A stretch of 11,913 bases of DNA. Source: Clostridiales bacterium (GTDB lineage: Bacteria > Bacillota > Clostridia > Oscillospirales > Ruminococcaceae). This document shows, piece by piece, positions 1 through 7,780 of this stretch. The translations under genes and the position numbers were made by a program. The stretch is from positions 1 to 11,913 of the forward strand of contig JAAZLM010000228.1 of NCBI GenBank assembly GCA_012799315.1, given 5' to 3'. Within the stretch, counting starts at the first letter, position 1. The number at the start of each line of letters is the position of its first letter. A model generated the notes under the pieces. The model saw only the letters and a list, made by a program, of their open reading frames with translations. It was not told the origin of the DNA and did not search any database.

Positions 1-2
1 GC

Positions 3-455
3 GCGTATTATGATAAAATTAGCCCGTGCACGGATTGCAGGTATTGCTGGACAAATCCCGGTTGTTCAATTGACGACGATATGCTAGATATTTATGATAT
101 AACTGATGGGGCGGACAATATCGTGCTAGCGTCACCGCTCTATTTTGCTGAATTGACCGGATCACTCTTGGGGCTTGTTAGCAGGTATCAAACCTATTAT
201 GCACGGGATTTTATCCGTCAGGAGCGGACAATCCCAAAGAAGAAGAATGGAATTCTGATTCTTACGGGTGGTGGCAGCGGCGGAGAAGATCATGCCGAAA
301 AAACCGCAAAGATGATATTCAAGACTATCGATACCGATTATGTCGGTAAGATCTTTTCACTCAATACCGATACTCTACCATCGATCAAAGATGAGGCTGC
401 GATGAAAAGCACGGTCGAAATTGCAGAAATGCTAAATAGATTATATACTGAATAA
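3..455 (+). CDS. Isf-like iron-sulfur flavoprotein / flavodoxin-family reductase, 3' part
   Basis: The frame is open from the first bases of the window, so the gene starts upstream; the ATG at 81 is an internal methionine, not the start. The first visible residues carry a compact cysteine motif, C-x2-C-x2-C-x5-C (SPCTDCRYCWTNPGC), followed by DDM. Next comes a flavodoxin-fold segment (NIVLASPLYFAELTGSLLGLVSRY) that matches the FMN-binding part of NADPH-dependent FMN reductase-like proteins. This cysteine spacing is known from the Isf family, where it holds a 4Fe-4S cluster next to FMN; such proteins pass electrons in the cytoplasm of anaerobes. A glycine-rich segment (LTGGGSGGEDHAEK) and a C-terminal helix complete the fold. 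The natural partner or substrate cannot be told from the sequence. The gene ends in TAA at 453-455, just before a hairpin terminator, and is convergent with the helicase gene. Confidence 0.8.
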   Translation, partial: AYYDKISPCTDCRYCWTNPGCSIDDDMLDIYDITDGADNIVLASPLYFAELTGSLLGLVSRYQTYYARDFIRQERTIPKKKNGILILTGGGSGGEDHAEKTAKMIFKTIDTDYVGKIFSLNTDTLPSIKDEAAMKSTVEIAEMLNRLYTE

Positions 456-458
456 AGG

Positions 459-490
459 GAAGGCACTCCGCATTATGGCGGGGTGCCTTC
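459..490. terminator. Hairpin terminator between the flavoprotein and helicase genes
   Basis: A 13-bp stem (459-471 with 478-490, one G-T wobble) encloses a 6-nt loop and starts 4 nt after the flavoprotein stop codon. On the + strand it is followed by TATTT, a short and weak U-tract. On the minus strand it lies about 55 nt after the helicase stop and is followed by CCCTTTATT. It could therefore serve both convergent genes, although the U-tracts are poor on both sides. Confidence 0.7.
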
Positions 491-545
491 TATTTAGGGA
501 GGGAATTTCATAGACGAAGATCGAAACTTTTAACATTAGCAGGAA

Positions 546-3287
546 TTATATTAATTTATCCAGTAGTAATTCTAGGCGTTCCTTTTCCATACTGCCGACC
601 GTGTTAAACCTCACTAGAGGTAAACCGCATTTCACGAAAATAGAATTCTTTATCTTATCCCTTTCGCTTTGACGAGTGCCTTCTTTATGATATGAATATC
701 CGTCAACTTCAAGAGCTAGAACAGGTGACTTGTCCATCTTATTATAAATTAAGAAATCTAGGTGAGTTAGAGGATTCGTAACATACATAACTTCTTTTTC
801 TGTCAGTATATCGAGGTTGCGAACAATGGAGTTTAATGGCTGATGTATGACTACATCTAATTTAGAATACTCATCTTTTGATAGCACATCTTGTATAATT
901 GTGTTCATTAGATTTTCAGAGTCGTAAATAGATATTCGCTTATGCCTAGATAGATAGGACTTTCTGCTTTTTTCATAGGTTTGATATAACATATCGAATA
1001 CTGAGAACACATCACTCTTCTTAACTTCAAAGTTATTATATTGAATATACTTAACTAAATCGCCCATATTTGTATTCATGTTTTTCTCTTCGTCCGAAAT
1101 AACAAGCCTTAATCTCTTCTTCGCCCGTGATACAGCAACATTAATTAAATGCGGATCGTCGGTGAATTCTGTGATTTGATTGTCTACTGTGGATATTATT
1201 ATATCGTCTTTCTCCCGTCCTTGGAATTTGTGAACGGTAGATATTTCGATCCCATCTTCTAATTGCATATGCATAGCGGATATTTGTTTGTTGTACGGTG
1301 CAATTATTCCTATATCATTTGATCTAAGGTTGGGCAGAATCTCTTTTTTCACAACATCAATCTGACGTTGATTGTAATTGCCCCGCCCATGATTCCCCGG
1401 TGAAGTGATATATGCTTTTAGCACATCTTCTTCGCCCCTATCCTCGGTCATTATGATAAGCTGGTTATTATAGAACTTCTTATTGCAATATTCAATAATT
1501 TTAGGATGGCATCTATAATGCTCACGCAGGAGTGTTCTCGGCGCTTGGTGGAAAATTGCGCATACCGATGAGAGCAAGCTATTTTTTTCATATCTGTATT
1601 CTTCGGGAATATTTGCATTATCAGATATAGCTGTAATTTGTTTTTCGACACTTCCGATTACATTAGGTAGTTGCTTTAAGTCGCCAACGACAACCAAATT
1701 CTTAGCGCAAGACATTGCCAATATCCCCGTTGCTAAGTCGACCTGAGATGATTCATCAACTATAACATAATCATATACAACATCTTTGAGGCAACTCCTT
1801 ATAGAATGCGTTGAACTAAGCACCACGGGATATTCAAATAAGAATTCCCGTGTTAATTTAGTCAATGCTCGTGTATTGAAGATTTTTCGCTTATTCTGCA
1901 TTCTGTATTTTTGGGCAAGTTTTGAACGCAGTAGCTTAGCCGATTTATTTGTAAGCTCTTTTACCTTTTCATTGAAGTTGTATTTCTTGAGCATCGCCTC
2001 TAATGTTTTTATCTCTGCTTCTATTTCCCCTATTTTTAGCTTATAAATCTCCTTTTTAATATATGCGATTATATCTTCATAGGGTCTATCATATATTCTG
2101 CAATCCCTCACTACCCCGAATAGATAATTTACTATCTTAAACCAAATTCCAATTTTCTTATTGCTGTCGTGTAATATTTGCAATTTAGACCAAAGCGTAA
2201 ATGCGTCATCCGATGTTTTAAAAGTCAGTCCATCTAATATAGGATCGGGCTTATAAAAAGAATCAAAATACTCATCAAAATATCTTTGCTCTGTTTTAAA
2301 CGATGTTAGATCTTGACGCAGCTTAGCAAGGCGGTTTTGCATTTCAAATATCTTAACTAAGCTAACTCGATCACTATTGATGCTGTTGGCAAGTTCTTCT
2401 TGCTCCCTAGCAGTGAGGATGTCCATAGCAAAATTAGGATAAGGTTGTTGCTTGTTGATAATAAAATTCTCCCTATTGGCGGCATTACCAAGCTGAGCGG
2501 CTATATAGCCAAGCCCATGCGATTTCAATTTTTCAAACACATTATCGGTGGCAGAATTATTATTCGATACTACCGCTACTGTCTTATTTCTTATAAGCGC
2601 ATTGGCAATTATATTCAAGATTGTTTGAGTTTTCCCCGTTCCGGGCGGACCCTCAATTATGCTAACTTGATTTGCCATAGCATCGTTCACTGCCTTTAAC
2701 TGGCTTATGTTGCTACCGAATGGATAGATCACAACTTCATTAGGAGCCATCGCCCTACTTATGGCTTGATGTTTGTTAAGGTAATTTGCTAGTACCGAAT
2801 ATCTATCGACGAACTGCATCCTATCAAAACTGTTTTTCAAGATGTTCCCGCCATATTTATGTTCTAATCCTGTTAAATTTGCAACTTGCTTATAATAGTC
2901 CAAGAGGCTAGTGGTGTTCCTGTCTTTAATCGCATTTTCCTGTATAACTAGATCCGCCATATTATAGCTTCTATACCTACCGTCAGAAGTAAAAATTCGC
3001 AGATATGTATTATTCCCGTCTACAAACTTTAATGCAGTTTCAACACCGTGGATCGCCTCACCACTACTTGTAAAAAATTTATATCTGTGATTATCGAGCA
3101 CCACCGGATTTGTAAGCCATTTCACATTATTGTAGTAGTAATAATAGGGCGCATCTTTCCCCCTGAAATAGACGGCTTGTTTCTTCATCGCCCTATCATA
3201 ATGGCACCTAACAATATCGTCATTCGGCTCACCATGTAGTAGAATTAGCTTGTTATAACGATTTGCTTTATCTGTAACTTTTTGCAC
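546..3287 (-). CDS. Superfamily I (UPF1/COG1112-like) helicase with C-terminal DUF2726/Vsr-like nuclease domain
   Basis: A 913-residue protein that starts at a GTG. A Q-motif-like GSNISQ lies at 191-196, Walker A GPPGTGKT at 213-220, motif Ia near 239-250, a Walker B variant VDESSQ around 510-515, motif III GDLKQLP at 535-541, HYRCHP around 590-595, STVHKFQG around 683-690 and motif VI VAVSRAKKR around 717-725. This is a full ATP-dependent SF1 helicase set of the UPF1/Dna2 type. The insert between motifs Ia and II (about 290-470) is charged and helical, probably coiled coil. The C-terminus has LDFLIY (D844), LALEVDGYSYH (E860, D862, H867) and RQSERDKIKNSI, the pattern of DUF2726/Vsr-like PD-(D/E)XK nucleases. 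Residues 1-190 match no domain I can name. A run of five tyrosines sits at 48-52. Standalone helicase-nuclease proteins of this kind often belong to defence systems; that role is inferred here. No partner gene is visible. Confidence 0.85.
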   Translation of the reverse strand: MQKVTDKANRYNKLILLHGEPNDDIVRCHYDRAMKKQAVYFRGKDAPYYYYYNNVKWLTNPVVLDNHRYKFFTSSGEAIHGVETALKFVDGNNTYLRIFTSDGRYRSYNMADLVIQENAIKDRNTTSLLDYYKQVANLTGLEHKYGGNILKNSFDRMQFVDRYSVLANYLNKHQAISRAMAPNEVVIYPFGSNISQLKAVNDAMANQVSIIEGPPGTGKTQTILNIIANALIRNKTVAVVSNNNSATDNVFEKLKSHGLGYIAAQLGNAANRENFIINKQQPYPNFAMDILTAREQEELANSINSDRVSLVKIFEMQNRLAKLRQDLTSFKTEQRYFDEYFDSFYKPDPILDGLTFKTSDDAFTLWSKLQILHDSNKKIGIWFKIVNYLFGVVRDCRIYDRPYEDIIAYIKKEIYKLKIGEIEAEIKTLEAMLKKYNFNEKVKELTNKSAKLLRSKLAQKYRMQNKRKIFNTRALTKLTREFLFEYPVVLSSTHSIRSCLKDVVYDYVIVDESSQVDLATGILAMSCAKNLVVVGDLKQLPNVIGSVEKQITAISDNANIPEEYRYEKNSLLSSVCAIFHQAPRTLLREHYRCHPKIIEYCNKKFYNNQLIIMTEDRGEEDVLKAYITSPGNHGRGNYNQRQIDVVKKEILPNLRSNDIGIIAPYNKQISAMHMQLEDGIEISTVHKFQGREKDDIIISTVDNQITEFTDDPHLINVAVSRAKKRLRLVISDEEKNMNTNMGDLVKYIQYNNFEVKKSDVFSVFDMLYQTYEKSRKSYLSRHKRISIYDSENLMNTIIQDVLSKDEYSKLDVVIHQPLNSIVRNLDILTEKEVMYVTNPLTHLDFLIYNKMDKSPVLALEVDGYSYHKEGTRQSERDKIKNSIFVKCGLPLVRFNTVGSMEKERLELLLDKLI

Positions 3288-3305
3288 TTTTTAACCTCAG
3301 CTCCT
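3288..3305 (-). promoter_or_regulatory. Ribosome binding site fixing the GTG start of the helicase
   Basis: On the minus strand the sequence reads AGGAGCTGAGG, then TTAAAAA, then GTG. GAGG (3295-3298) lies 7 nt from the GTG at 3287. There is no in-frame ATG with a comparable site nearby, so GTG is the likely start. Confidence 0.65.
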
Positions 3306-3429
3306 TATCCAATACAACCACTAATTCCATCATATTGTGCCTATTTGCTATACCTGCCCATCATATCTCATGTTCATGCTAGAAAAAAGTGATCACGTGA
3401 AATATTATCCTATATTACATTGTACGACT

Positions 3430-3458
3430 TTGCTTGAATTATATCAAGAGTGTATAAT
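3430..3458 (+). promoter_or_regulatory. Sigma-A-type promoter upstream of a 13-codon ORF
   Basis: TTGCTT (3430-3435) is followed after exactly 17 nt by a consensus TATAAT (3453-3458). The expected start site is near 3465. That would place GGAGGT (3464-3469) almost at the 5' end of the transcript, directly ahead of the ATG at 3476. Transcription could run on into the LysR gene. Confidence 0.5.
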
Positions 3459-3475
3459 CACTCGGAGGTAACAAA

Positions 3476-3517
3476 ATGCAAATAAAATATACTCCTCTAC
3501 TAATCTTCTGCCATTAA
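3476..3517 (+). CDS. Possible 13-residue leader peptide or gene remnant
   Basis: An ATG sits 6 nt after a strong Shine-Dalgarno GGAGGT, and the frame reads MQIKYTPLLIFCH before a TAA stop. The initiation signals are among the best in the window, but the product is only 13 residues and matches nothing I recognise. It lies between two promoters upstream of the LysR regulator. It may be a regulatory leader peptide or the start of a gene lost by deletion. A chance occurrence cannot be excluded. Confidence 0.25.
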   Translation: MQIKYTPLLIFCH

Positions 3518-3543
3518 AGATCTTGAGCGCTCGCTAGTAAGTG

Positions 3544-3572
3544 TTGATTAAAGCTATCAGATATTGTATAAT
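3544..3572 (+). promoter_or_regulatory. Sigma-A-type promoter of the LysR-family regulator
   Basis: TTGATT (3544-3549), a 17-nt spacer and TATAAT (3567-3572) give a near-consensus promoter. The predicted start near 3579 leaves a leader of about 34 nt before the GTG at 3614, with a G-rich ribosome binding site around 3600-3609. The rest of the 3288-3613 intergenic region holds the promoter at 3430, the short ORF at 3476, and two small palindromes (GTGATCAC near 3390 and GAGCGCTC near 3525). I could not find a convincing promoter for the helicase on the opposite strand. Confidence 0.6.
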
Positions 3573-3613
3573 TATTGTAGATTGGTAGCAAATGAAAAGT
3601 GGGGGGTGGAATC

Positions 3614-4534
3614 GTGACATTACAACAACTAAAATATATTATAAAAATTGTAGAATACGGCTCAATTACTGAAGCGGCAAAGCAGCTCTATATCACGCAG
3701 CCCAGCTTGTCGACCGCTGTAAAAAGCCTTGAAGAAGAGCTAGGCATTGAGATTTTCTACCGCACTGCCAAAGGGATTACTCTATCCGTCGATGGAACGG
3801 AATTCCTATCATATGCACGGCAAATTATCGAACAAACGGAGCTGATGGAACAACGTTACATGGGCAAGAAGCCGTCAAAGCAACTTTGCTCCATTTCTAC
3901 CCAACACTATGCTTTTGCCGTCAATGCTTTTGTGGAGATGATCCTAGACTTAGATGTCGATGAATATAAATTTACCCTGCGTGAAGGCAGAACGCACGAA
4001 ATTATAGAAGACGTAAAAAACTTGCGCAGTGAGATAGGGATTTTATATTTTAGTGATTTCAATGAAAAAGTCCTCAAGAATCTGCTGAAAGAAAATCATT
4101 TAGAGTTTAACTTTCTCTTTGAGGCGATGCCCCATGTGTTTGTCAGCTCGAAGCATCCACTATCCAAACACAAGTCGGTAACTCTAGATGATCTCGATAT
4201 CTATCCTTTTTTAGCTTTTGAACAGGGAGTGTATAATTCCTTTTATTTCTCTGAGGAGATTCTTAGCACAGTGCCGAGGAAGAAAACTATCAATGTTAGT
4301 GACCGTGCTACACTCTTTAACTTGTTAATCGGGTTGAATGGATATACTATCTGCTCGGGTATTCTATCCAGTGATCTAAATGGTGATAATATTGTATCGG
4401 TGCCGCTAATAACCGATGAGCGAATGCGCATTGGCTGGATTGCAAACGAAAAATCACATCTTAGCCAATTAGCATTAGAATACATCGCAAAGCTTAAAAA
4501 GACGATTCGCCGATATGGGTATGATATTGAATAA
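3614..4534 (+). CDS. LysR-type transcriptional regulator, probable regulator of metE-metF
   Basis: A 306-residue protein with the standard LysR layout. An N-terminal winged helix-turn-helix (residues 1-62; MTLQQLKYI, SITEAAKQLYITQPSLSTA, then EELGIEIFYR) is followed by a linker helix and a two-lobed periplasmic-binding-protein-like effector domain (about 90-300), including EIGILYFSDF and a C-terminal LSQLALEYIAKLKK helix. I chose the GTG at 3614 because MTLQQLKY is the usual family beginning and a G-rich ribosome binding site precedes it. The GTG at 3599 would add MGGGI and would use up that site. The gene is convergent with metE-metF and shares a terminator with metF. LysR proteins of the MetR and CmbR/MtaR kinds control methionine and cysteine genes, so metE-metF is the likely target. 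That role is inferred from position and from a candidate box upstream of metE; the effector is unknown. Confidence 0.85.
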   Translation: MTLQQLKYIIKIVEYGSITEAAKQLYITQPSLSTAVKSLEEELGIEIFYRTAKGITLSVDGTEFLSYARQIIEQTELMEQRYMGKKPSKQLCSISTQHYAFAVNAFVEMILDLDVDEYKFTLREGRTHEIIEDVKNLRSEIGILYFSDFNEKVLKNLLKENHLEFNFLFEAMPHVFVSSKHPLSKHKSVTLDDLDIYPFLAFEQGVYNSFYFSEEILSTVPRKKTINVSDRATLFNLLIGLNGYTICSGILSSDLNGDNIVSVPLITDERMRIGWIANEKSHLSQLALEYIAKLKKTIRRYGYDIE

Positions 4535-4567
4535 CACCTCTGCTATTTTAAAAGCAGAGGTGTTATT
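4530..4567. terminator. Bidirectional rho-independent terminator between lysR and metF
   Basis: A perfect 15-bp stem (4530-4544 with 4553-4567) encloses an 8-nt A/T loop. The left arm contains the LysR stop codon (4532-4534), and the right arm ends 2 nt before the metF stop (4570-4572, read on the minus strand). Because the stem ends in AATAA/TTATT, each strand has a U-rich 3' arm. One hairpin thus ends both convergent transcription units. Confidence 0.85.
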
Positions 4568-4569
4568 CT

Positions 4570-5433
4570 TTATGCAATTAGAAGAGAATGCACAGCTTCA
4601 TAGATTCTATGTGCGATATAGGCATTATTCATCGTGTAAAGATGGATACCGTCGATACCTTGCGCAATTAAGTCGACTATCTGATCAACTGCGTATGCGA
4701 TGCCCGCATCCCTCATTGCATCGGGATTGTTTTCATACCGTTCCATAATTGATAGGAACTTTTTCGGTAGGTCGACACCGCAAAGTGTAACCATGCGTTC
4801 AATTTGCTTCTTATTCACGACGGGCATAATGCCCGCTTGGATTGGTACATCTATTCCTGCAATGGCGGCCCGCTCACGGAAAGAGTAGAAATAGTTATTA
4901 TCGAAGAATAGTTGGGTTATTAGATGGCTCGCCCCTGCGTCAACTTTCTTTTTTAAGTTGTGAATATCTTCTACAATTGTCGGGCATTCGATATGCCCTT
5001 CAGGATAGCAGGCGGCGATTATATTAAAATCGCCGTTCTCCTTTATGAAGGAAATTAAATCGCTCGCATACTTGAAGTCACTCTTAGGTGTAAAATCGGG
5101 ATTGATATCACCACGGAGGGCAAGTATATTTTCAATTCCTGCACCGCTAAAATCATCTAGCATTTTAAGAACTTCACTTTTATCAAGGTTGATCGACGGC
5201 AGATGCGCAACACTCTCAATTTTATATTTATTTTTGATTGTTGATGCTATCTTAAATGTTTCCGTATTGCTCTCACTCCCGCCTGCGCCGTATGTAACAC
5301 TGATAAAGTCGGGGTTTAGATTCTTTAATTTATCGACTGTATCGTAAATTGTGTTAACTGAGCTTGTTCGTCTGGGCGGAAATATCTCGAATGAAAGCAC
5401 TTTTTTAGTTTTAAATAATTCCGATGTCTTCAT
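4570..5433 (-). CDS. metF: 5,10-methylenetetrahydrofolate reductase
   Basis: The 287-residue protein has the length and TIM-barrel motifs of bacterial MetF, a cytoplasmic FAD enzyme that reduces 5,10-methylene-THF to 5-methyl-THF for methionine synthesis. Visible family motifs are LSFEIFPPR, with the catalytic-type glutamate at residue 16; VTYGAGGS at 46-53; AHLP at 76-79; LALRGD with D109 (aligned with Asp120 of the E. coli enzyme); AACYPEGH at 140-147; and TQLFFD at 173-178. The ATG at 5433 lies only 2 nt after the metE stop codon. Its purine-rich ribosome binding region (GAGAGAG) is inside the metE 3' end, which suggests translational coupling. It makes the methyl donor that metE consumes. 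No truncation or odd residue is seen. Confidence 0.96.
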   Translation of the reverse strand: MKTSELFKTKKVLSFEIFPPRRTSSVNTIYDTVDKLKNLNPDFISVTYGAGGSESNTETFKIASTIKNKYKIESVAHLPSINLDKSEVLKMLDDFSGAGIENILALRGDINPDFTPKSDFKYASDLISFIKENGDFNIIAACYPEGHIECPTIVEDIHNLKKKVDAGASHLITQLFFDNNYFYSFRERAAIAGIDVPIQAGIMPVVNKKQIERMVTLCGVDLPKKFLSIMERYENNPDAMRDAGIAYAVDQIVDLIAQGIDGIHLYTMNNAYIAHRIYEAVHSLLIA

Positions 5434-5435
5434 AC

Positions 5436-7706
5436 TTATAAACTCTCTCTAACATCTTTTGCAGCCGCAACAAGGTTCTTGAGGCTGGGTATTGTTTCTT
5501 CGTTTCCTCTAGTTTTAAGACCGCAGTCCGGATTAACCCAAAGCTTTTCTTTCGGTATGTTTTCTAGCATTTTAATTAGCGCATCCTTAATCTCCGTTAC
5601 ACTTGGTATTCTTGGTGAATGGATGTCGTATACGCCGGGGCCGACTTGCGTTTTAAATCCGCTCTCTCTCAATGTCTTAACAATGCTTAAATCCGATCGT
5701 GCTGCCTCAAATGTTATAACATCAGCATCCATATTGTCGATATCTTTTATAATGTCGGCGAATTCGCTATAACACATATGTGTGTGTATTTGCGTTTTAG
5801 CATTGACGCCACTGTGGACAAGTCTGAATGCAGGTATCGCCCAATCAAGGTATTCGCTATGCCAATCACTTTTTCTAAGAGGTAGCTTTTCACGAAGTGC
5901 TGCCTCATCAATTTGAATGATCTTTATACCATTTGCCTCTAGGTCAAGCACTTCACACCTAATTGCAAGTGCAATTTGCAGTGCGCTCTCTTTTAGTGAA
6001 ATATCTTCACGTGGGAACGACCAATTCAAAATCGTGACCGGCCCAGTGAGCATTCCTTTGACAAATTTCGATGTAGTGGATTGCGCATATGCTGAATGTT
6101 CTACCGTCATTGGCTTAGTGCGGGACACATCACCCCAAACAATAGGCGGCTTGACACATCTTGTACCATAGGACTGCACCCATGCTTTTTCTGTAAATAG
6201 ATAGCCGTCAAGATTTTCGCCAAAATATTCAACCATGTCATTACGTTCAAATTCGCCGTGAACAAGCACATCAAGCCCGATCTCCTCCTGCAGTGCTATG
6301 CACTCGGCGATCTTCTTCTTATTAAATGCAGTGTATTGATCGAATGTGATATTGCCCTTCTTATAATCAGAGCGATTCGCCTTAACATCCGCTGTTTGTG
6401 GGAATGATCCTATTGTTGTTGTTGGGAGTAATGGTAAATTGAATTCAGCCTTTTGGATTTTCTCCCTTTCTTCAAAGCTAGGATGTCTAACAAAATCATC
6501 TTGTTTTAGTGCCAAAACTGCATCTTGCACATCCTTATTTTCGCAATCCCTCGCCTTACTAAATAGATCGGCATTTTCCTTATATTCGGGGGAGGATTTA
6601 GGATCGCTCTGTGATAATATAGATTTTAGCTCCGTTAGTTCTGTCAGCTTCTCCTGAGCAAATGCAAGATGCATTTTATGCTTGTCGGAAAGATTGTTTT
6701 CATTCTTTAATGAATATGGAACATGGAGAAGTGAGCAAGATGTGTTTAGCACAATATCTTGGCAGAATTCGCTCAATTCAATTAGTAAATCGATAGTTTT
6801 AGAATAATTATTCCTCCAGATATTCTTACCGTTAACGACTCCAGCAAAAAGAGTTTTCTCCGTCGGGAATCCACTCACTTTAATTAGATTCAATGTCTTC
6901 TTACCCTCGACAAAATCAAGACCTACTCCATCGAATGGCAGATTCATTACATCGTTATAGCAGTCCCGTATATCTCCAAAATAAGTTTGAAGTAGCACTT
7001 TCGTGCTGCCTTTATCGGCTAGGATTCCGTTATACAGATCGCTCAATAGTTGTACGTCATCGCTCGATAGATCCATTACAAGCGCCGGCTCGTCAAACTG
7101 AATCCACTCAGCGCCCATATCGGCGAATCGGCTCAAGATATCTTGATACGCACGAACGACGTCAGCCACGACATCGGCGATGGTTTTTTCACCCGTGAAT
7201 CTTGCCAACTTTAAGAAGGTAAATGCGCCAATTATGGCGGGCTTTGTCTTTATGCCGATCTCCTGCGCTTGCCTGAATTCGTCAAAAGGCTTTTGCCCCG
7301 AGAGTGAAATTTCTGCATCGTCGTCAATTTCGGGCACCATGTAATGGTAGTTCGTGTTAAACCACTTCTTCATTGCAAGTGCTTTTACATCGCCCTTTTC
7401 ACCTTGGTATCCTCTTGCCATAGCAAAATACTTATCAAGACTGTCAAGACCTAGCTCTTTATAGCGATTTGGAACAGCGTTTAATAGAACGGCAGTATCG
7501 AGCATATTATCATAGAATGAAAAGTCATTTGACGATATGTAATCAATGCCATTTTCCTTTTGAATTTGCCAATGTGTCCGCTTTAGATTGAGGGACAAAT
7601 CTTGCAATTCCTCTTGTGAGATAGCATTCTTAAAATACTTCTCTGTTGCGAATTTTAATTCTCTTAGGCCGCCTACACGTGGATAGCCTATAACTGAAGT
7701 TTTCAT
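5436..7706 (-). CDS. metE: Cobalamin-independent methionine synthase (5-methyltetrahydropteroyltriglutamate-homocysteine methyltransferase)
   Basis: The 756-residue protein covers the whole MetE family, with an N-terminal barrel beginning MKTSVIGYPRVGGLRELKFA and a C-terminal catalytic barrel beginning near TTTIGSFPQT (about 430). The zinc ligands of E. coli MetE (His641, Cys643, Glu665, Cys726) are matched by H643 and C645 (HTHMCYSEF), E667 (TFEAARSDL) and C728 (NPDCGLKTRG). HGEFERNDMVEYF and IQIDEAALREKLPL are also conserved. It moves the methyl group of 5-methyl-THF to homocysteine without vitamin B12. The ATG at 7706 is preferred over a TTG 18 nt upstream because AAAGGT (7716-7721) is placed 9 nt before this ATG. 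It is the first gene of a metE-metF operon with its own promoter and a leader of about 26 nt. Confidence 0.97.
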   Translation of the reverse strand: MKTSVIGYPRVGGLRELKFATEKYFKNAISQEELQDLSLNLKRTHWQIQKENGIDYISSNDFSFYDNMLDTAVLLNAVPNRYKELGLDSLDKYFAMARGYQGEKGDVKALAMKKWFNTNYHYMVPEIDDDAEISLSGQKPFDEFRQAQEIGIKTKPAIIGAFTFLKLARFTGEKTIADVVADVVRAYQDILSRFADMGAEWIQFDEPALVMDLSSDDVQLLSDLYNGILADKGSTKVLLQTYFGDIRDCYNDVMNLPFDGVGLDFVEGKKTLNLIKVSGFPTEKTLFAGVVNGKNIWRNNYSKTIDLLIELSEFCQDIVLNTSCSLLHVPYSLKNENNLSDKHKMHLAFAQEKLTELTELKSILSQSDPKSSPEYKENADLFSKARDCENKDVQDAVLALKQDDFVRHPSFEEREKIQKAEFNLPLLPTTTIGSFPQTADVKANRSDYKKGNITFDQYTAFNKKKIAECIALQEEIGLDVLVHGEFERNDMVEYFGENLDGYLFTEKAWVQSYGTRCVKPPIVWGDVSRTKPMTVEHSAYAQSTTSKFVKGMLTGPVTILNWSFPREDISLKESALQIALAIRCEVLDLEANGIKIIQIDEAALREKLPLRKSDWHSEYLDWAIPAFRLVHSGVNAKTQIHTHMCYSEFADIIKDIDNMDADVITFEAARSDLSIVKTLRESGFKTQVGPGVYDIHSPRIPSVTEIKDALIKMLENIPKEKLWVNPDCGLKTRGNEETIPSLKNLVAAAKDVRESL

Positions 7707-7715
7707 GTTGATCTT

Positions 7716-7721
7716 ACCTTT
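7716..7721 (-). promoter_or_regulatory. Ribosome binding site fixing the metE start
   Basis: AAAGGT on the minus strand lies 9 nt before the ATG at 7706. The upstream TTG at 7724 would absorb this site into the coding region, so the ATG is favoured. Confidence 0.65.
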
Positions 7722-7724
7722 CAA

Positions 7725-7744
7725 TATAGTTTAAAGTAAGTATA
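7725..7744 (-). promoter_or_regulatory. MET-box-like half site overlapping the predicted metE start site
   Basis: On the + strand the stretch reads TATAGTTTAAAGTAAGTATA. One half, TATAGTTT (AAACTATA on the coding strand), equals a half of the MET-box (TATAGTTT-N-AAACTATA) described by comparative genomics for LysR-family methionine regulators in streptococci. The second half is degenerate. It lies between the -10 element and the ribosome binding site, a position suited to repression. It could be a chance AT-rich match. Confidence 0.25.
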
Positions 7745-7747
7745 GCA
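7739..7747 (-). promoter_or_regulatory. Extended -10 promoter of metE-metF
   Basis: On the minus strand TGC-TATACT forms an extended -10 element (TATACT at 7744-7739). I see no good -35 hexamer at 17 nt, which fits a promoter that needs an activator. The predicted start is near 7732, giving an untranslated leader of about 26 nt, far too short for an S-box or T-box. Confidence 0.5.
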
Positions 7748-7780
7748 CGAAAGCCACGCCATAGGGTAATACTTGTTTTT

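Noticed and set aside
81..455. ATG at 81 as the start of the flavoprotein gene
   Set aside because: The frame is open upstream to the window edge and encodes the conserved CxxCxxC motif before this methionine, so the gene begins outside the window.
1786..2699. Plus-strand open frames inside the helicase gene
   Set aside because: They are antisense to a gene with full helicase motifs, have no ribosome binding sites and resemble no family.
4515..4748. Plus-strand 77-residue open frame across the lysR end and metF
   Set aside because: It runs through the terminator hairpin and antisense to metF, so it is a frame shadow.
6893..7198. Plus-strand 101-residue open frame inside metE
   Set aside because: It is antisense to strongly conserved MetE sequence, with a low-complexity translation rich in arginine and serine and no initiation signals.
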